Shown: piece after piece, positions 8,833-17,900 of the stretch
Layout: each line of letters starts with the position of its first letter
Position numbering within the stretch: the first letter of the stretch is position 1
Assembly (NCBI RefSeq): GCF_004331035.1
Contig: NZ_SJNT01000006.1
Span: forward strand, 1 to 64,000
Length of the DNA: 64,000 nucleotides
Direction: 5' to 3'
Source: Acinetobacter sp. ANC 4910
Lineage (GTDB): Bacteria > Pseudomonadota > Gammaproteobacteria > Pseudomonadales > Moraxellaceae
Position numbers and translations under genes: made by a program
Notes under the pieces: model-generated
What the model saw: only the letters and a program-made list of their open reading frames with translations
Database searches by the model: none
What the model was told of the DNA's origin: nothing

Positions 8833-9297
8833 TCAGTATTCCCCCATCGCGATACGTCGAGTGAGCTGTTCCAAACGATCCACTTTTTGGCGCTGTGGTA
8901 AAACATTGCAGACCATTTCTGCCGTGTAATCCAGTGCTGTATTGGGAATAATTGCTCGGGTCTGACTGGCGGTGTAATTTTGGCTACTGATCAAGGAACC
9001 ATTTCTTTTAAAGTTCGCTGATGAGCGAATACTATATTGTGCGCTGTCACAGCCAACACGGTACAAGGCCAAGGAATAATCACCCAGTTCCAAGCCATCT
9101 TTTTCTTTATCAGTTTTAATCAGATATTTTACCCAGTACTCAACTTCGTTACTTTTTACATCCGTCACTTTCACTCGATTAAAATCAATATACATATATT
9201 GTGAACGGTCATAATTGGCATTGACGTAAGTCCACTCGGCACATGCAGATACGCCCCAAAACAAGCTTAGAAAACTGATCAACACACGATTTAACAC
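8833..9297 (-). CDS. Exported small protein, possibly surface-adhesin E-like
   Basis: A 154-residue protein with a signal peptide (NRVLISFLSLFWGVSACA), so it should be exported. The body, with YMYIDFNRVK, KYLIKTDKEKDGLELGDYS and two cysteines in the mature chain (RVGCDSAQYS and MVCNVLPQ), resembles the short exported proteins annotated as surface-adhesin protein E in Acinetobacter and Haemophilus. It starts at GTG (9295-9297) after a GGGGGA ribosome site. It is convergent with the upstream LysR gene and forms no obvious operon. The adhesin label is a family resemblance, not a demonstrated role. Confidence 0.6.
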   Translation of the reverse strand: MLNRVLISFLSLFWGVSACAEWTYVNANYDRSQYMYIDFNRVKVTDVKSNEVEYWVKYLIKTDKEKDGLELGDYSLALYRVGCDSAQYSIRSSANFKRNGSLISSQNYTASQTRAIIPNTALDYTAEMVCNVLPQRQKVDRLEQLTRRIAMGEY

Positions 9298-9455
9298 AAT
9301 ACTATCCCCCAGATAGACGCAGGGATTATAGCAACTTCAACCCATAAATCACATAACAAAAAATAACTAACATACTGAAATAATTAGATTTATACCAATT
9401 AAAATTCAATATTTCTAGCACAGATTAGGCAACATTTGCATGACTGGTTGGCACT

Positions 9456-10382
9456 CTAGATCGACTCTGAGGAATATTTAGCATCCTGATGGCAGACCAT
9501 TTGCAAGATGCTGGCAAAATTAATCGCCAGTTGAGTGGCTAAATGCTGTTTATAAATGACCGCTAACCCAACTGTAGGTGCTGGTTCGGCAAAAGCTCGA
9601 TAGACCACGCCCTGAATTTGTAATTGCTGCGAAGATTCGGGCACCATCGACACCCCCAAATTAGCCGCCACCAAAGATAAAATCGAGACAATCTGTGGTG
9701 CACTCTGACCCAGTTTGGGTTCAAAGCCTGCTTGCTGACAGGCGTCAGTCACTGCATCATATAAACCTGCACTGACGCTGCGGGGGGACAAAATCATTTC
9801 GTGCTCACGTAAGCAGGTCACCTGTAAAGGTTGCTCACCCTGCGCTAAATCACGGCGTACAGAAACCGCCGCAATTAATGCTTCATTCAACAGCTGTTGT
9901 ATGGCTAAACTGCTATGAATTTGTCGAGGTGGACGAATAATGGCAACATCCAGTCGGTCTTCCAACACATAGTCAATTAATTTCAGGGAATTGGCTTCTT
10001 CCAGTTTTAATCCAACTTTGGGGTACTGCTGCTGATAACGCCGAATGCTTTCTGGAATTAAAGGGTTCAGCATTGAAGTACCTGTAAAACCCAAACGTAA
10101 CTGCCCCACCTCACCATTAGAAACATGGCGTGCCAACTGAATGGCATCGTCCAATTGATGTTGCAGAGGTTCAACCGCAGTAAGAAAAGCTTGCCCAACT
10201 GCGGTCAACACGACTCCTTGCGAGGTTCGCAGGAATAATTCTGCGCCAATACTCTCTTCCAAATCACGAATTTGCATACTCAAGGGTGGCTGACTCATAC
10301 ACAGGCGTTGTGCTGCACGGGTAAAGTTTTTTTCTTCTGCCACAGTTAAGAAATAGCGAATATGGCGCAGCTCGATATTCAT
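9456..10382 (-). CDS. LysR-type regulator (YnfL/BenM-like) of the divergent MFS gene
   Basis: A 308-residue LTTR starting NIELRHIRYFLTVAEEKNFT with helix-turn-helix AAQRLCMSQPPLSMQIRDLE, the N-terminal pattern of the BenM/CatM branch. It is divergently transcribed from a YnfM-type transporter gene, the same arrangement as E. coli ynfL-ynfM. The gap of about 115 bp is A+T-rich, with an ATAT-rich segment next to this gene (10381-10400) that could hold a T-N11-A site. It probably controls the exporter in response to an unknown ligand. Confidence 0.85.
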   Translation of the reverse strand: MNIELRHIRYFLTVAEEKNFTRAAQRLCMSQPPLSMQIRDLEESIGAELFLRTSQGVVLTAVGQAFLTAVEPLQHQLDDAIQLARHVSNGEVGQLRLGFTGTSMLNPLIPESIRRYQQQYPKVGLKLEEANSLKLIDYVLEDRLDVAIIRPPRQIHSSLAIQQLLNEALIAAVSVRRDLAQGEQPLQVTCLREHEMILSPRSVSAGLYDAVTDACQQAGFEPKLGQSAPQIVSILSLVAANLGVSMVPESSQQLQIQGVVYRAFAEPAPTVGLAVIYKQHLATQLAINFASILQMVCHQDAKYSSESI

Positions 10383-10497
10383 ATATAAAACATATATTGC
10401 TATAGACTCAAATATATTAGAAAGATAACCATCGCACTGCTAGGCTTATTCTGTAAATGATCACGCAAGCCAAACATGTTGGCTGTTGGAAATTCAG

Positions 10498-11742
10498 ATG
10501 CTTAGCCCTGCTTCTTCAAATCCAGAACTTTCCCCCATCGCCCCTCTATCCGAATCATGGATTGAATCGGGTACGAGTACATATTACCGTGCAGGGCTGG
10601 CCCTGTTCTTGGTGGGATTTGCCAGTTTCTCGCTGATTTATTGTGTACAACCTTTACTGCCTGCGTTTACCCAAACCTTTGCGGTCAGTCCTGCCAATAG
10701 TGCATTGGCATTATCCCTAACCACGGCCTTCTTGGCTGTTTCCATCGTACTCTCCAGCGCTTTCTCACAAGCTTTAGGTCGTCGCAATGTTATTTTCATG
10801 TCCATGGCTTGTGCGGCTGGACTGAATATCTTGGCGATGTTTATTCCACAGTGGTACACCTTTCTTGCCACACGGGCTTTGGAAGGATTTGTATTGGGTG
10901 GAGTTCCGGCGGTGACCATGGCATGGATTGCAGAAGAAATGGACCCCAAAGCCTTGGCACAAACCATGGGACTGTATATTGCGGGAACGGCTTTTGGCGG
11001 TATGATGGGCCGAGTTGGCATGGGCATGCTGATTGAATGGGTCAACTGGCAAGCGGCCTTGGGTTTACTGGGCATGTTGTGTTTGCTCTGCGCCTTCGGT
11101 TTCTTATATTTACTGCCCCCTTCTCGGCATTTTGTCGCCAAAAAAGGGCTAAATTTAAATTTCCATGTGCAAGCATGGTGCTCTCATCTTCGTAATCGTT
11201 CTTTATTACGTCTCTATGCACTGGGCTTTGTGTTGACCAGTATTTTTGTGACCCTGTTTAACTATATTACCTTCCGACTCGATGCAGCTCCTTACTTTTT
11301 GAGTCAAACCCAAATCAGTCTCATTTTTCTCTCTTATAGTTTGGGCATGGTGTCTTCGTCACTGGCAGGTCGTTTGGCACAGCAATATGGTCGACAAAGC
11401 GTGATCATTGGCGGTTTTATCTGCATAGGATTGGGGATTGCCTGCACCTTGGCGCCAAACCTCTGGGTCATTATTTTAGGTGTGGCATTGATTACCACGG
11501 GCTTTTTTATTGCCCACGCCCTCTGTAGTGGCTTGGTCGGTGCCACAGCTCACGAAAACAAAGGACATGCGACTTCGTTATATTTACTGTTTTACTATCT
11601 CGGTTCGAGCATTATCGGTTCGGCAGGAGGATGGTTTTGGTTACATGCAGGATGGTTAGGGGTTGTGCTACTGGCTCTGGTCTTCGTACTGGCTGGTATT
11701 GGTCTGTGTTTAGTTAAAGTTCATCCTCAACACTCTGCTTAA
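10498..11742 (+). CDS. ynfM: MFS transporter, YnfM family
   Basis: A 12-helix inner-membrane major facilitator. The match to E. coli YnfM is recognisable by eye along its length: ALFLVGFASFSLIYCVQPLL, then ALSLTTAFLAVSIVLSS, the GRR loop after helix 2, and SLYLLFYYLGSSIIGSAGGW near the C-terminus. Substrate unknown; this family is usually annotated as sugar or drug efflux without firm evidence. The ATG at 10498 is chosen because GGAA lies 6 bp upstream; a TTG at 10486 in the same frame lacks support. Paired with the divergent LysR gene. Confidence 0.85.
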   Translation: MLSPASSNPELSPIAPLSESWIESGTSTYYRAGLALFLVGFASFSLIYCVQPLLPAFTQTFAVSPANSALALSLTTAFLAVSIVLSSAFSQALGRRNVIFMSMACAAGLNILAMFIPQWYTFLATRALEGFVLGGVPAVTMAWIAEEMDPKALAQTMGLYIAGTAFGGMMGRVGMGMLIEWVNWQAALGLLGMLCLLCAFGFLYLLPPSRHFVAKKGLNLNFHVQAWCSHLRNRSLLRLYALGFVLTSIFVTLFNYITFRLDAAPYFLSQTQISLIFLSYSLGMVSSSLAGRLAQQYGRQSVIIGGFICIGLGIACTLAPNLWVIILGVALITTGFFIAHALCSGLVGATAHENKGHATSLYLLFYYLGSSIIGSAGGWFWLHAGWLGVVLLALVFVLAGIGLCLVKVHPQHSA

Positions 11743-11870
11743 GAATTCTGAATTCATCATACCTGCAACAATGGGTGATCATGTTGAGTTAATTTGTTTA
11801 TGGCGTCTTGAAACCAAATGATATGAATGCACATCTTGTAGAAAATATTGGCGTTACATAAACAGAATCC

Positions 11871-12108
11871 GTTGTGTATGGTGAATTATCTGCTCAAAGT
11901 TTAGGAAAAAACTTAGACTTTCCAGATATTGTGCTCAATGCAAATACCCTTACTGGTATAAAGTTTTGTGTTTTTCTCGGAAAATTCAGCTCAACACTGG
12001 ACAGTACTCGATGAATTTGAAGATGAAGGCTATGTCTGTAGCCCAGTACAAGCCGCTTTTCTCGAGACAGGTGAATGTCTTCATACTTGGATCTACAGCC
12101 TAAAATAG
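11871..12108 (+). pseudogene. Decayed gamma-glutamylcyclotransferase-like (AIG2 family) gene
   Basis: Plus-strand sequence from 11871 reads VVYGELSAQSLGKNLDFPDI, whose VYGEL matches the VYGTL start of AIG2/GGCT-like domains. It then loses frame. From about 11998 a different frame reads WTVLDEFEDEGYVCSPVQAA and ends HTWIYSLK before TAG at 12106-12108, matching the family's LDxYEG and WVY elements. At least one frameshift and the lack of a recognisable start make this a remnant. An open frame on the opposite strand over the same bases looks like a shadow. Confidence 0.6.
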
Positions 12109-12234
12109 CCTGTGTTTTAGACAAAACCACGGGATAAGTAGAAACTGAGATTTAATTCATCGTAGCCAGCATTCAATCGTTCATTTTTTGGCTTGCATTC
12201 AAAACAACTTAATGTAAAATGCACAGCACAAGAT

Positions 12235-12310
<76 letters not shown>

Positions 12311-12318
12311 TTCACTTA

Positions 12319-12350
12319 AGCTCACTATTTATTAGTGGGCTTTTGTTGTT
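12319..12350 (+). terminator. Terminator downstream of tRNA-Thr
   Basis: AGCTCACTA-tttat-TAGTGGGCT forms a 9-bp stem including one G-T pair, followed by TTTTGTTGTTTT. It starts 9 bp after the tRNA. Confidence 0.75.
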
Positions 12351-12365
12351 TTCAAGCCTACATTT

Positions 12366-13205
12366 TTATTTCTTTTGTGCGGTCACTTGCACATATTGCA
12401 CCACGCCTTGCTCAAATAAACGCTGACACAATTTTGCCGTCAACTGAATCTTCATCAGATCAAAAGCCGTATATTGCTCTTCAGTCTGCGGTGCTGTTGT
12501 CTGCTGCTGAATATATCGGGCAAAGCCACTCAATACGGGTTCAGAACAATCCTCAATTTGAATCTGTTCAAACCCCGCTTGCGCCAACTGTTGCTGTACA
12601 GCAACTTCATCAGGCAAGTTTTTTAAATTCACATCGGCAGCTTTAAGCAACAAGGCCAACTGCATTTTTTCCACGGCATTTAAATTCAAAAACTTCGGGC
12701 TTAAAATTAAGTAATGAAATGCCAAACGCCCTTTTGAATTTAAAACAGGCGTAACTGAATTTAAAAATGAATTCAAAGCACTGTGATAGGCCGCATCGAT
12801 ACACAGCACCACATCAAAAGCTTGGTGAAAGGAAATTTGTTTTAAATTTAAAAAAGATTGGCAATGAATGGCTTTCAGCTTGGGAATTGCTGTTTGAATT
12901 TGTTGTACGCATTTAGGTTGTAATTCAACCGCTTCAATATGTTTGACCTGATAATTCTGCTGCCAATGCAGTACGCTTGCCCCCTGCCCACAGCCCAAAT
13001 CTAGAAGATGATCGGACGCAGTTAACTGCACACTGTGTGCCAGATGATCGGCAAGGGTACGACAAGCTTCGGGATAGGTCTGATGTGTTTCAGACCAGTA
13101 TCCCAAATTGCTCCAAGCCAGTTCGCTGCTGTCCCCTAATAATTTTGCATTGATGGCATATTTATGTTGGGAAACCTCTGTACGAAGCTGTTGGAGCCAT
13201 TTCAT
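12366..13205 (-). CDS. SAM-dependent class I methyltransferase
   Basis: A cytosolic methyltransferase of unknown substrate. The Rossmann SAM-binding motif I is clear (HLLDLGCGQGASVLHW, near residue 90), followed by the acidic motif IEAVELQPKCVQQIQ and the post-motif VVLCIDAAYHSALNSF. The ATG at 13203-13205 (279 residues) is preferred over a TTG at 13232 that would overlap the upstream gene; the ribosome site is weak, which suits coupling to the gene 4 bp upstream. Together they form a two-gene unit with the FAD oxidoreductase, resembling oxidoreductase-methyltransferase pairs that act on lipids, but this is an inference. Confidence 0.85.
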   Translation of the reverse strand: MKWLQQLRTEVSQHKYAINAKLLGDSSELAWSNLGYWSETHQTYPEACRTLADHLAHSVQLTASDHLLDLGCGQGASVLHWQQNYQVKHIEAVELQPKCVQQIQTAIPKLKAIHCQSFLNLKQISFHQAFDVVLCIDAAYHSALNSFLNSVTPVLNSKGRLAFHYLILSPKFLNLNAVEKMQLALLLKAADVNLKNLPDEVAVQQQLAQAGFEQIQIEDCSEPVLSGFARYIQQQTTAPQTEEQYTAFDLMKIQLTAKLCQRLFEQGVVQYVQVTAQKK

Positions 13206-13209
13206 GAAC

Positions 13210-14508
13210 TTAGTAGCCGAGTTGCGGAGCAACCTCTACTTTAGGCTTTAAGCCTACGAACGGCAATGGTGCACCAAAAATCTCAGCAATATTCATGGCA
13301 GAGGTTACCGCCGATTCCAAGATTGGTAAGCCATCACATGACCAAGAACCGCAGTAGAACACTTTACGGTTTAATTGTTTATGACGCTCTTGGAGTTGTT
13401 TATTCAATGCCACGGTTTCTGAGTTTACTACCGCACGGGTTAACGTCACACTGGAAATGATCTTTTTCGGATCAATTTCAGTCACTGGACGCCAAGTTTG
13501 GAACACTGGGTTTTTACCCACAAGGCTTGGCTCAACTGCGTTTAACCAGACCGTGAATTGCTGACGGGTAAATTTACGATCCATCATATAGCTCAACACT
13601 GCCCAGTCTTTACGCTTCGGTGGCATGACAGAGGTGTCGGTATGAATGACCAATTGACCTTGTTCAAATTTAAATTGCTTTAATAAATCAATATCGTCTT
13701 TAAATTGTGCTTGATCAAGGAAGGTATCAATTTTATTGGTCGGGGTTGCAATCACCACACGGTCAAATTGATAGCTTTCCCCAGCGGAATTTTCCACCAG
13801 CACTTTATCGCCTTGCTCTTTCACATGGCTAATGGCTGAACCACTGCGGATTTCAATGCCTTGAATGAGCTTATCTACCAAGGCTGGCGTACCGCCTTGC
13901 ATACGCAACAAAGCATCACCATCGGTGAGTTGACGTAAGAAGGTCAACAATGGTTTTGCCGGCCAGTCACCAATGGTCTTCGGGTTACAGGTACAAATGG
14001 TGTACAACACTGGCATCACCGCACCATGCCAGAAGACTTCTTCAATATCATTCTGATTAATGAATTCTGCCAAGGTAATCTCTTGATTCTCAGATTTAAA
14101 AAATTGAGAAATCGCGGTTTTTAACTGCAACATGCCTTTAACCAAGCGCCAACCATATTGTTTGATGCCTTTACGGTTATTGATAATTGGGAAATTACCA
14201 ATACGGGTACGTGTTGTGGTGAGCCATGTTTCGGTTTTATCTTCAAATAACCAACTACATGCCATATAGGTTCGTACTGGGTAAGTTTGAATCCCTAAAT
14301 ACGTTGCTAAACTTAAGGTGTTTTTCCACAAGTGTGGATTCATGACACGCAAAGGTGCATCAATCAGACCGCCTTCAAATTCAGTACTGTGACTATCCAT
14401 TCCACGGCCTGGTAAGGCTTCAAAAATTGTAATGTTATGTCCAGCATCTTTAAGAATTCTCGCGGTAGCCAGCCCAGCCATGCCACTACCAATAACTGCA
14501 ATATCCAA
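13210..14508 (-). CDS. FAD-dependent NAD(P)/amine-oxidase-type oxidoreductase
   Basis: A 432-residue flavoprotein. The N-terminal dinucleotide-binding motif is DIAVIGSGMAGLATARILKD, followed by FEALPGRGMDSHS, and the C-terminal FAD contact is YCGSWSCDGLPILESAVTSA. This layout matches the flavin amine oxidase/phytoene-desaturase-like proteins seen near cyclopropane fatty acid genes in proteobacteria. No CFA synthase is adjacent here, only the methyltransferase that begins 4 bp downstream of its stop. Substrate unknown. Transcription would start in the A+T-rich gap at 14509-14871. Confidence 0.85.
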   Translation of the reverse strand: MDIAVIGSGMAGLATARILKDAGHNITIFEALPGRGMDSHSTEFEGGLIDAPLRVMNPHLWKNTLSLATYLGIQTYPVRTYMACSWLFEDKTETWLTTTRTRIGNFPIINNRKGIKQYGWRLVKGMLQLKTAISQFFKSENQEITLAEFINQNDIEEVFWHGAVMPVLYTICTCNPKTIGDWPAKPLLTFLRQLTDGDALLRMQGGTPALVDKLIQGIEIRSGSAISHVKEQGDKVLVENSAGESYQFDRVVIATPTNKIDTFLDQAQFKDDIDLLKQFKFEQGQLVIHTDTSVMPPKRKDWAVLSYMMDRKFTRQQFTVWLNAVEPSLVGKNPVFQTWRPVTEIDPKKIISSVTLTRAVVNSETVALNKQLQERHKQLNRKVFYCGSWSCDGLPILESAVTSAMNIAEIFGAPLPFVGLKPKVEVAPQLGY

Positions 14509-14944
14509 AGTTATTATCCGTCAGTTACACATTAAGGAAATTATGTACCACAGGGCCACAAAACAGACTATTAAAAAATGCCAGAATCCATGCTTTTAAA
14601 ATTCGTTAACAATTTAATTTTAGCCCGCCAAATCGATGACTTATTTATGCTCATTTTTCAAACAAAATCGTTTTTTAAAGCATATATTTTTTATTTTTTG
14701 TTTAAAATTAGTGAATTAGATACATTTATCTGTCACTTTCAATTTTACAAGCAAGCCAAAAGTAAGTATCATATACCGCATAAAAATGACAACTACATCA
14801 CACTAACCCAAATATGGCACTATGCAAATCTAATTGATAACATCTGTGTCATCCACAACAAAGCTTAAAGCGCAAAAAGCCCCGAATCACTTCGGGGCTT
14901 CTTCTTTTTTCTACAATTTACAACATTTAGACTGGCTAAAAGGC
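14509..14944. other. Intergenic region with no gene seen
   Basis: A very A+T-rich stretch between the FAD oxidoreductase and pirin genes, both on the minus strand. It should hold the promoter of the oxidoreductase operon at its left and the pirin terminator at 14872-14910. A 96-codon open frame on the plus strand (14578-14868) has low-complexity, Phe/Ile/Lys-rich content and no ribosome site, so I do not call it a gene. Confidence 0.5.
14872..14910. terminator. Terminator after the pirin gene (can work on both strands)
   Basis: AAGCCCCGAA (14877-14886), loop tcac, TTCGGGGCTT (14891-14900): a perfect 10-bp stem flanked by A5 on the left and CTTCTTTTTT on the right. On the minus strand it follows the pirin stop codon by about 45 bp. 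Confidence 0.9.
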
Positions 14945-15832
14945 TTAGCGATGATGTTCCTGAACTGGAATCTCACCAAATTTACCTTGATTGAAGTCTT
15001 CAAAGGCCTGAATGATTTCCTGTTTGGTATTCATCACAAACGGACCATACCCCTGAATCGGTTCATTCAACGGTTTTCCTGTCAAAATTAAGAATTTCGC
15101 ATCAGCAGTAAGCGCTTCCAACTGAATCTGTGGTTCAGCATCATGTGCAAATAACACAATCGAGTTGTCCAATACTTTTTGATGACCATTCAAGAGCATC
15201 TCACCTTGTAACACCACAACCAAGGTGTTGTGATCAACTGGCACAAATACATCTTGGCGGTGACCCGCTTTCAGCATGCCATCCCAGACATTCACTGGAC
15301 TAAAGGTCGCAGCCGCACCTTGCTGCTCTGCATACGTACCCGCAATCACACGTAAATACCCAGCTTCATCTTCAAAGTGAATCACAGGAATCTCTTGAGC
15401 TTGAATGGCCTGATATTGCGGGGCTGTCATTTTATCGGCTGCGGGTAAATTCACCCACAACTGCGCCATTTCAAACAAACCGCCTTGCTCAGCAAATTCA
15501 GTCGAGTGAAATTCTTCATGCACCAAGCCTGAACCCGCAGTCATCCACTGCACATCACCAGTTTGAATGGTGCCACCACCACCACTAGAATCTTTATGCG
15601 TCACTGCACCTTGATAAGCAATGGTCACGGTTTCAAAGCCGCGATGCGGATGTGAACCTACACCATGCTGTTCTTTAGTAGGTGTAAATGGATACGGCGC
15701 GGCATAATCCAACAGCAAAAATGGGCTAATGGCTTGTCCTAAACGGTCATAAGAAAATAGATTTCTAACAGGGAAACCATCTCCTACCCAATGCATATTT
15801 TGGTTACGATACACGCCAGTAATTTTTTTCAT
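14945..15832 (-). CDS. Pirin-family protein (YhhW-like)
   Basis: A bicupin iron-binding protein. The N-terminal metal-binding histidines appear in GVGSHPHRGFETVTIAYQG near residue 50, followed by GSGLVHEEFHSTEF near 100, both pirin hallmarks. The YhhW branch can act as quercetin 2,3-dioxygenase; the physiological substrate is unknown. The ATG at 15830-15832 (295 residues) follows AGGAG at good spacing; the longer open frame has no such site. It is divergent from ycaC across about 300 bp, which suggests shared stress regulation. Confidence 0.9.
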   Translation of the reverse strand: MKKITGVYRNQNMHWVGDGFPVRNLFSYDRLGQAISPFLLLDYAAPYPFTPTKEQHGVGSHPHRGFETVTIAYQGAVTHKDSSGGGGTIQTGDVQWMTAGSGLVHEEFHSTEFAEQGGLFEMAQLWVNLPAADKMTAPQYQAIQAQEIPVIHFEDEAGYLRVIAGTYAEQQGAAATFSPVNVWDGMLKAGHRQDVFVPVDHNTLVVVLQGEMLLNGHQKVLDNSIVLFAHDAEPQIQLEALTADAKFLILTGKPLNEPIQGYGPFVMNTKQEIIQAFEDFNQGKFGEIPVQEHHR

Positions 15833-16139
15833 TTCAAAACTCCTATCTCTAGGATTTAACATGCTGCCATGTTAAGCATTTTAAAGTGCGGCACCTAGTC
15901 TGTCTGTGCAATACACCTTCCTATTTTTACAACAATCACCCCAAGATATTGAATTGATATATTTTTATTTACGTGTTGAGTACAACAACAAAACTATCTC
16001 AAAAATAAGACAATCTTTCCCAAGATCATCCTTTAAGCTCAATCGAGTCTCTGATTAATATAACAACAACGCAACCATGCTCTCAGCATAACAATGTGCA
16101 TGGCTGACTTCTCTGTCTGTCCACTAAAGGAATAAGAAA

Positions 16140-16766
16140 ATGGGTAAACCTTATACTCGCTTAGATAAAAATAATGCTGCCGTGTTGCTGGTCGATCATC
16201 AAACTGGACTGTTGTCTTTGGTGCGCGACATCGACCCCGATAAATTCAAAAACAATGTCTTGGCATTAGCCGATGCCGCCAAATATTTTAATTTGCCTAC
16301 CATTCTGACCACCAGTTTTGAAAATGGTCCAAACGGACCTCTGGTTCCAGAGTTAAAAGGAATGTTCCCCGATGCACCGTATATTGCCCGTCCCGGACAA
16401 ATTAATGCATGGGACAATGAGGACTTTGTCAAAGCCATTAAAGCTACAGGTAAAAAGCAACTGATTATTGCTGGTGTTGTGACCGAGGTCTGTGTGGCAT
16501 TTCCAGCCCTTTCCGCACTGGAAGAGGATTTTGAAGTGTTTGTCATTACCGATGCTTCAGGCACGTTTAATGCCTTGACCCGTGATGCCGCATGGGAGCG
16601 TATGTCACAAGCTGGTGCTCAACTCATGACTTGGTTTGGTATGGCGTGTGAACTACATCGTGACTGGCGAAATGATATTGAGGGATTGGGTACGCTCTTC
16701 TCTAACCATATTCCTGATTACCGCAACCTCATAAATAGCTATAATCAAAATACGGGACAAAAATAA
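16140..16766 (+). CDS. ycaC: YcaC-type isochorismatase-family hydrolase
   Basis: A 208-residue cysteine hydrolase. The sequence follows the YcaC subfamily closely: VLLVDHQTGLLSLVRDI near the N-terminus carries the catalytic aspartate, and VVTEVCVAFPALSALEE carries the catalytic cysteine near residue 120. Subfamily signatures YIARPGQINAWDNEDF and MACELHRDWRNDIEGL are also present. YcaC proteins have no proven substrate. The AAAGGAAT ribosome site is clear. It is divergent from pirin and followed by a LysR gene in the same direction, possibly its regulator. Confidence 0.92.
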   Translation: MGKPYTRLDKNNAAVLLVDHQTGLLSLVRDIDPDKFKNNVLALADAAKYFNLPTILTTSFENGPNGPLVPELKGMFPDAPYIARPGQINAWDNEDFVKAIKATGKKQLIIAGVVTEVCVAFPALSALEEDFEVFVITDASGTFNALTRDAAWERMSQAGAQLMTWFGMACELHRDWRNDIEGLGTLFSNHIPDYRNLINSYNQNTGQK

Positions 16767-16780
16767 GATAAAACCAAGCG

Positions 16781-16811
16781 GCATTACAGCATGATACAAA
16801 TGCTGTAATGC
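16781..16811. promoter_or_regulatory. Perfect 12-bp inverted repeat between ycaC and lysR
   Basis: GCATTACAGCAT (16781-16792) and ATGCTGTAATGC (16800-16811) are perfect complements around a 7-nt loop. There is no T-run directly after it. It may be a terminator-like hairpin for ycaC or a regulator site for the LysR gene, whose start lies 40 bp downstream. Confidence 0.5.
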
Positions 16812-16850
16812 GCTTTAAACTTCACATAACATGACCAACAGAGGTGGCAA

Positions 16851-17807
16851 ATGCGTTCATTTGATGACTACTATTATTTTTATTTAGTGGTCAAGCATGG
16901 TGGATTCAGTGCAGCCAGCGAAGCCAGTCAAATGACCAAGTCTAAGCTCAGTCGACGGATTCTTGATTTAGAGCACCAATTTAACATCACCCTCATTCAA
17001 CGTTCGACCCGACATTTTAAAGTGACCGCGTTGGGACAAGCGTTTTATGAAGAATGTTGTAAAGTGATAGCGCAAGTCGAATGTGCTGAAAGTGTCCTGC
17101 TTCAACAGAAAAATGAACCCCAAGGTTTGGTCAAAATCAGTTGTCCCTCCGTGATGTTGCAATACCAAGTCCGTCATATTCTCACCCAATTTCTGAAAGA
17201 TTACCCACGGGTTGAGGTTGAACTCGAATTGACCAGCCGTCGGGTCGATGTCTTACATGATGATATTGATCTTGCGCTACGAACCAACTTTTCGGTCAAT
17301 GAAGATGCCAACGTTGTCGTACGTGATGTGATGCAAACCACACATTGCTTGGTTGCCAGCCCCTCTCTATTACAAGGTCATCGCATTCAACTGATTACTG
17401 AACTTGGTGATTATCCAAGCGTTGTACTGGGGACACAAAAAACTCAGTATGCTTGGCATTTACATCATCGAGGTCGTAATGAAAGCATTGAAATACCCTT
17501 ACAGCCACGCCTGAAATGTAATGACTTGGCGGGGGTTTATTTTGCTGCACTGGATGGTTTAGGCATTGCAGATCTACCTTATTTAACCGTTGAACACGAT
17601 ATCACTTCAGGAAAACTGATTCATATTTTACCGGAGTGGTGTTCCAACCTTGGTACGGTGCAATTGGTTTATGCTTCTCGTAAAGGACAACGTCTGGTTG
17701 TAGAGAAATTAATTCAGGTGCTCATGACAGGTTTGCGCGCATTGGCACAGGAGCAACCGGGCTATCTATCCCCAATGAATCATCCTGTGTCATTTAATAG
17801 ACCTTAA
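16851..17807 (+). CDS. LysR-type transcriptional regulator
   Basis: A 318-residue LTTR. The N-terminal HTH is FDDYYYFYLVVKHGGFSAAS then QMTKSKLSRRILDLEHQFNI, the pattern of the large DsdC/CrgA-like branch that often regulates oxidoreductases. The effector domain follows from about residue 90. GAGGTGG precedes the ATG. It follows ycaC by 84 bp in the same orientation and may regulate ycaC, pirin or both; the inverted repeat between them is a candidate site. Confidence 0.88.
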   Translation: MRSFDDYYYFYLVVKHGGFSAASEASQMTKSKLSRRILDLEHQFNITLIQRSTRHFKVTALGQAFYEECCKVIAQVECAESVLLQQKNEPQGLVKISCPSVMLQYQVRHILTQFLKDYPRVEVELELTSRRVDVLHDDIDLALRTNFSVNEDANVVVRDVMQTTHCLVASPSLLQGHRIQLITELGDYPSVVLGTQKTQYAWHLHHRGRNESIEIPLQPRLKCNDLAGVYFAALDGLGIADLPYLTVEHDITSGKLIHILPEWCSNLGTVQLVYASRKGQRLVVEKLIQVLMTGLRALAQEQPGYLSPMNHPVSFNRP

Positions 17808-17846
17808 AACAGCAATCCCAATTGGAATTGAATCATCTTTGAATTT

Positions 17847-17881
17847 AAAAAAAATCCAGAACCAAAGTTCTGGATTTTTTA
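17847..17881. terminator. Bidirectional terminator between lysR and ahpC
   Basis: AATCCAGAA (17853-17861), loop ccaaag, TTCTGGATT (17868-17876), with A-run before and T-run after. It serves the convergent lysR and ahpC genes. Confidence 0.9.
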
Positions 17882-17900
17882 AATTCAAACTGCTTTCGGT

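Noticed and set aside
11894..12130. Minus-strand open frame over the AIG2 remnant
   Set aside because: The plus strand carries clear AIG2-like signatures in two frames; the minus-strand frame has no ribosome site or family resemblance.
14578..14868. Possible small gene in the A+T-rich gap before pirin
   Set aside because: Composition is low-complexity, no ribosome site is visible, and no protein family is recognisable.
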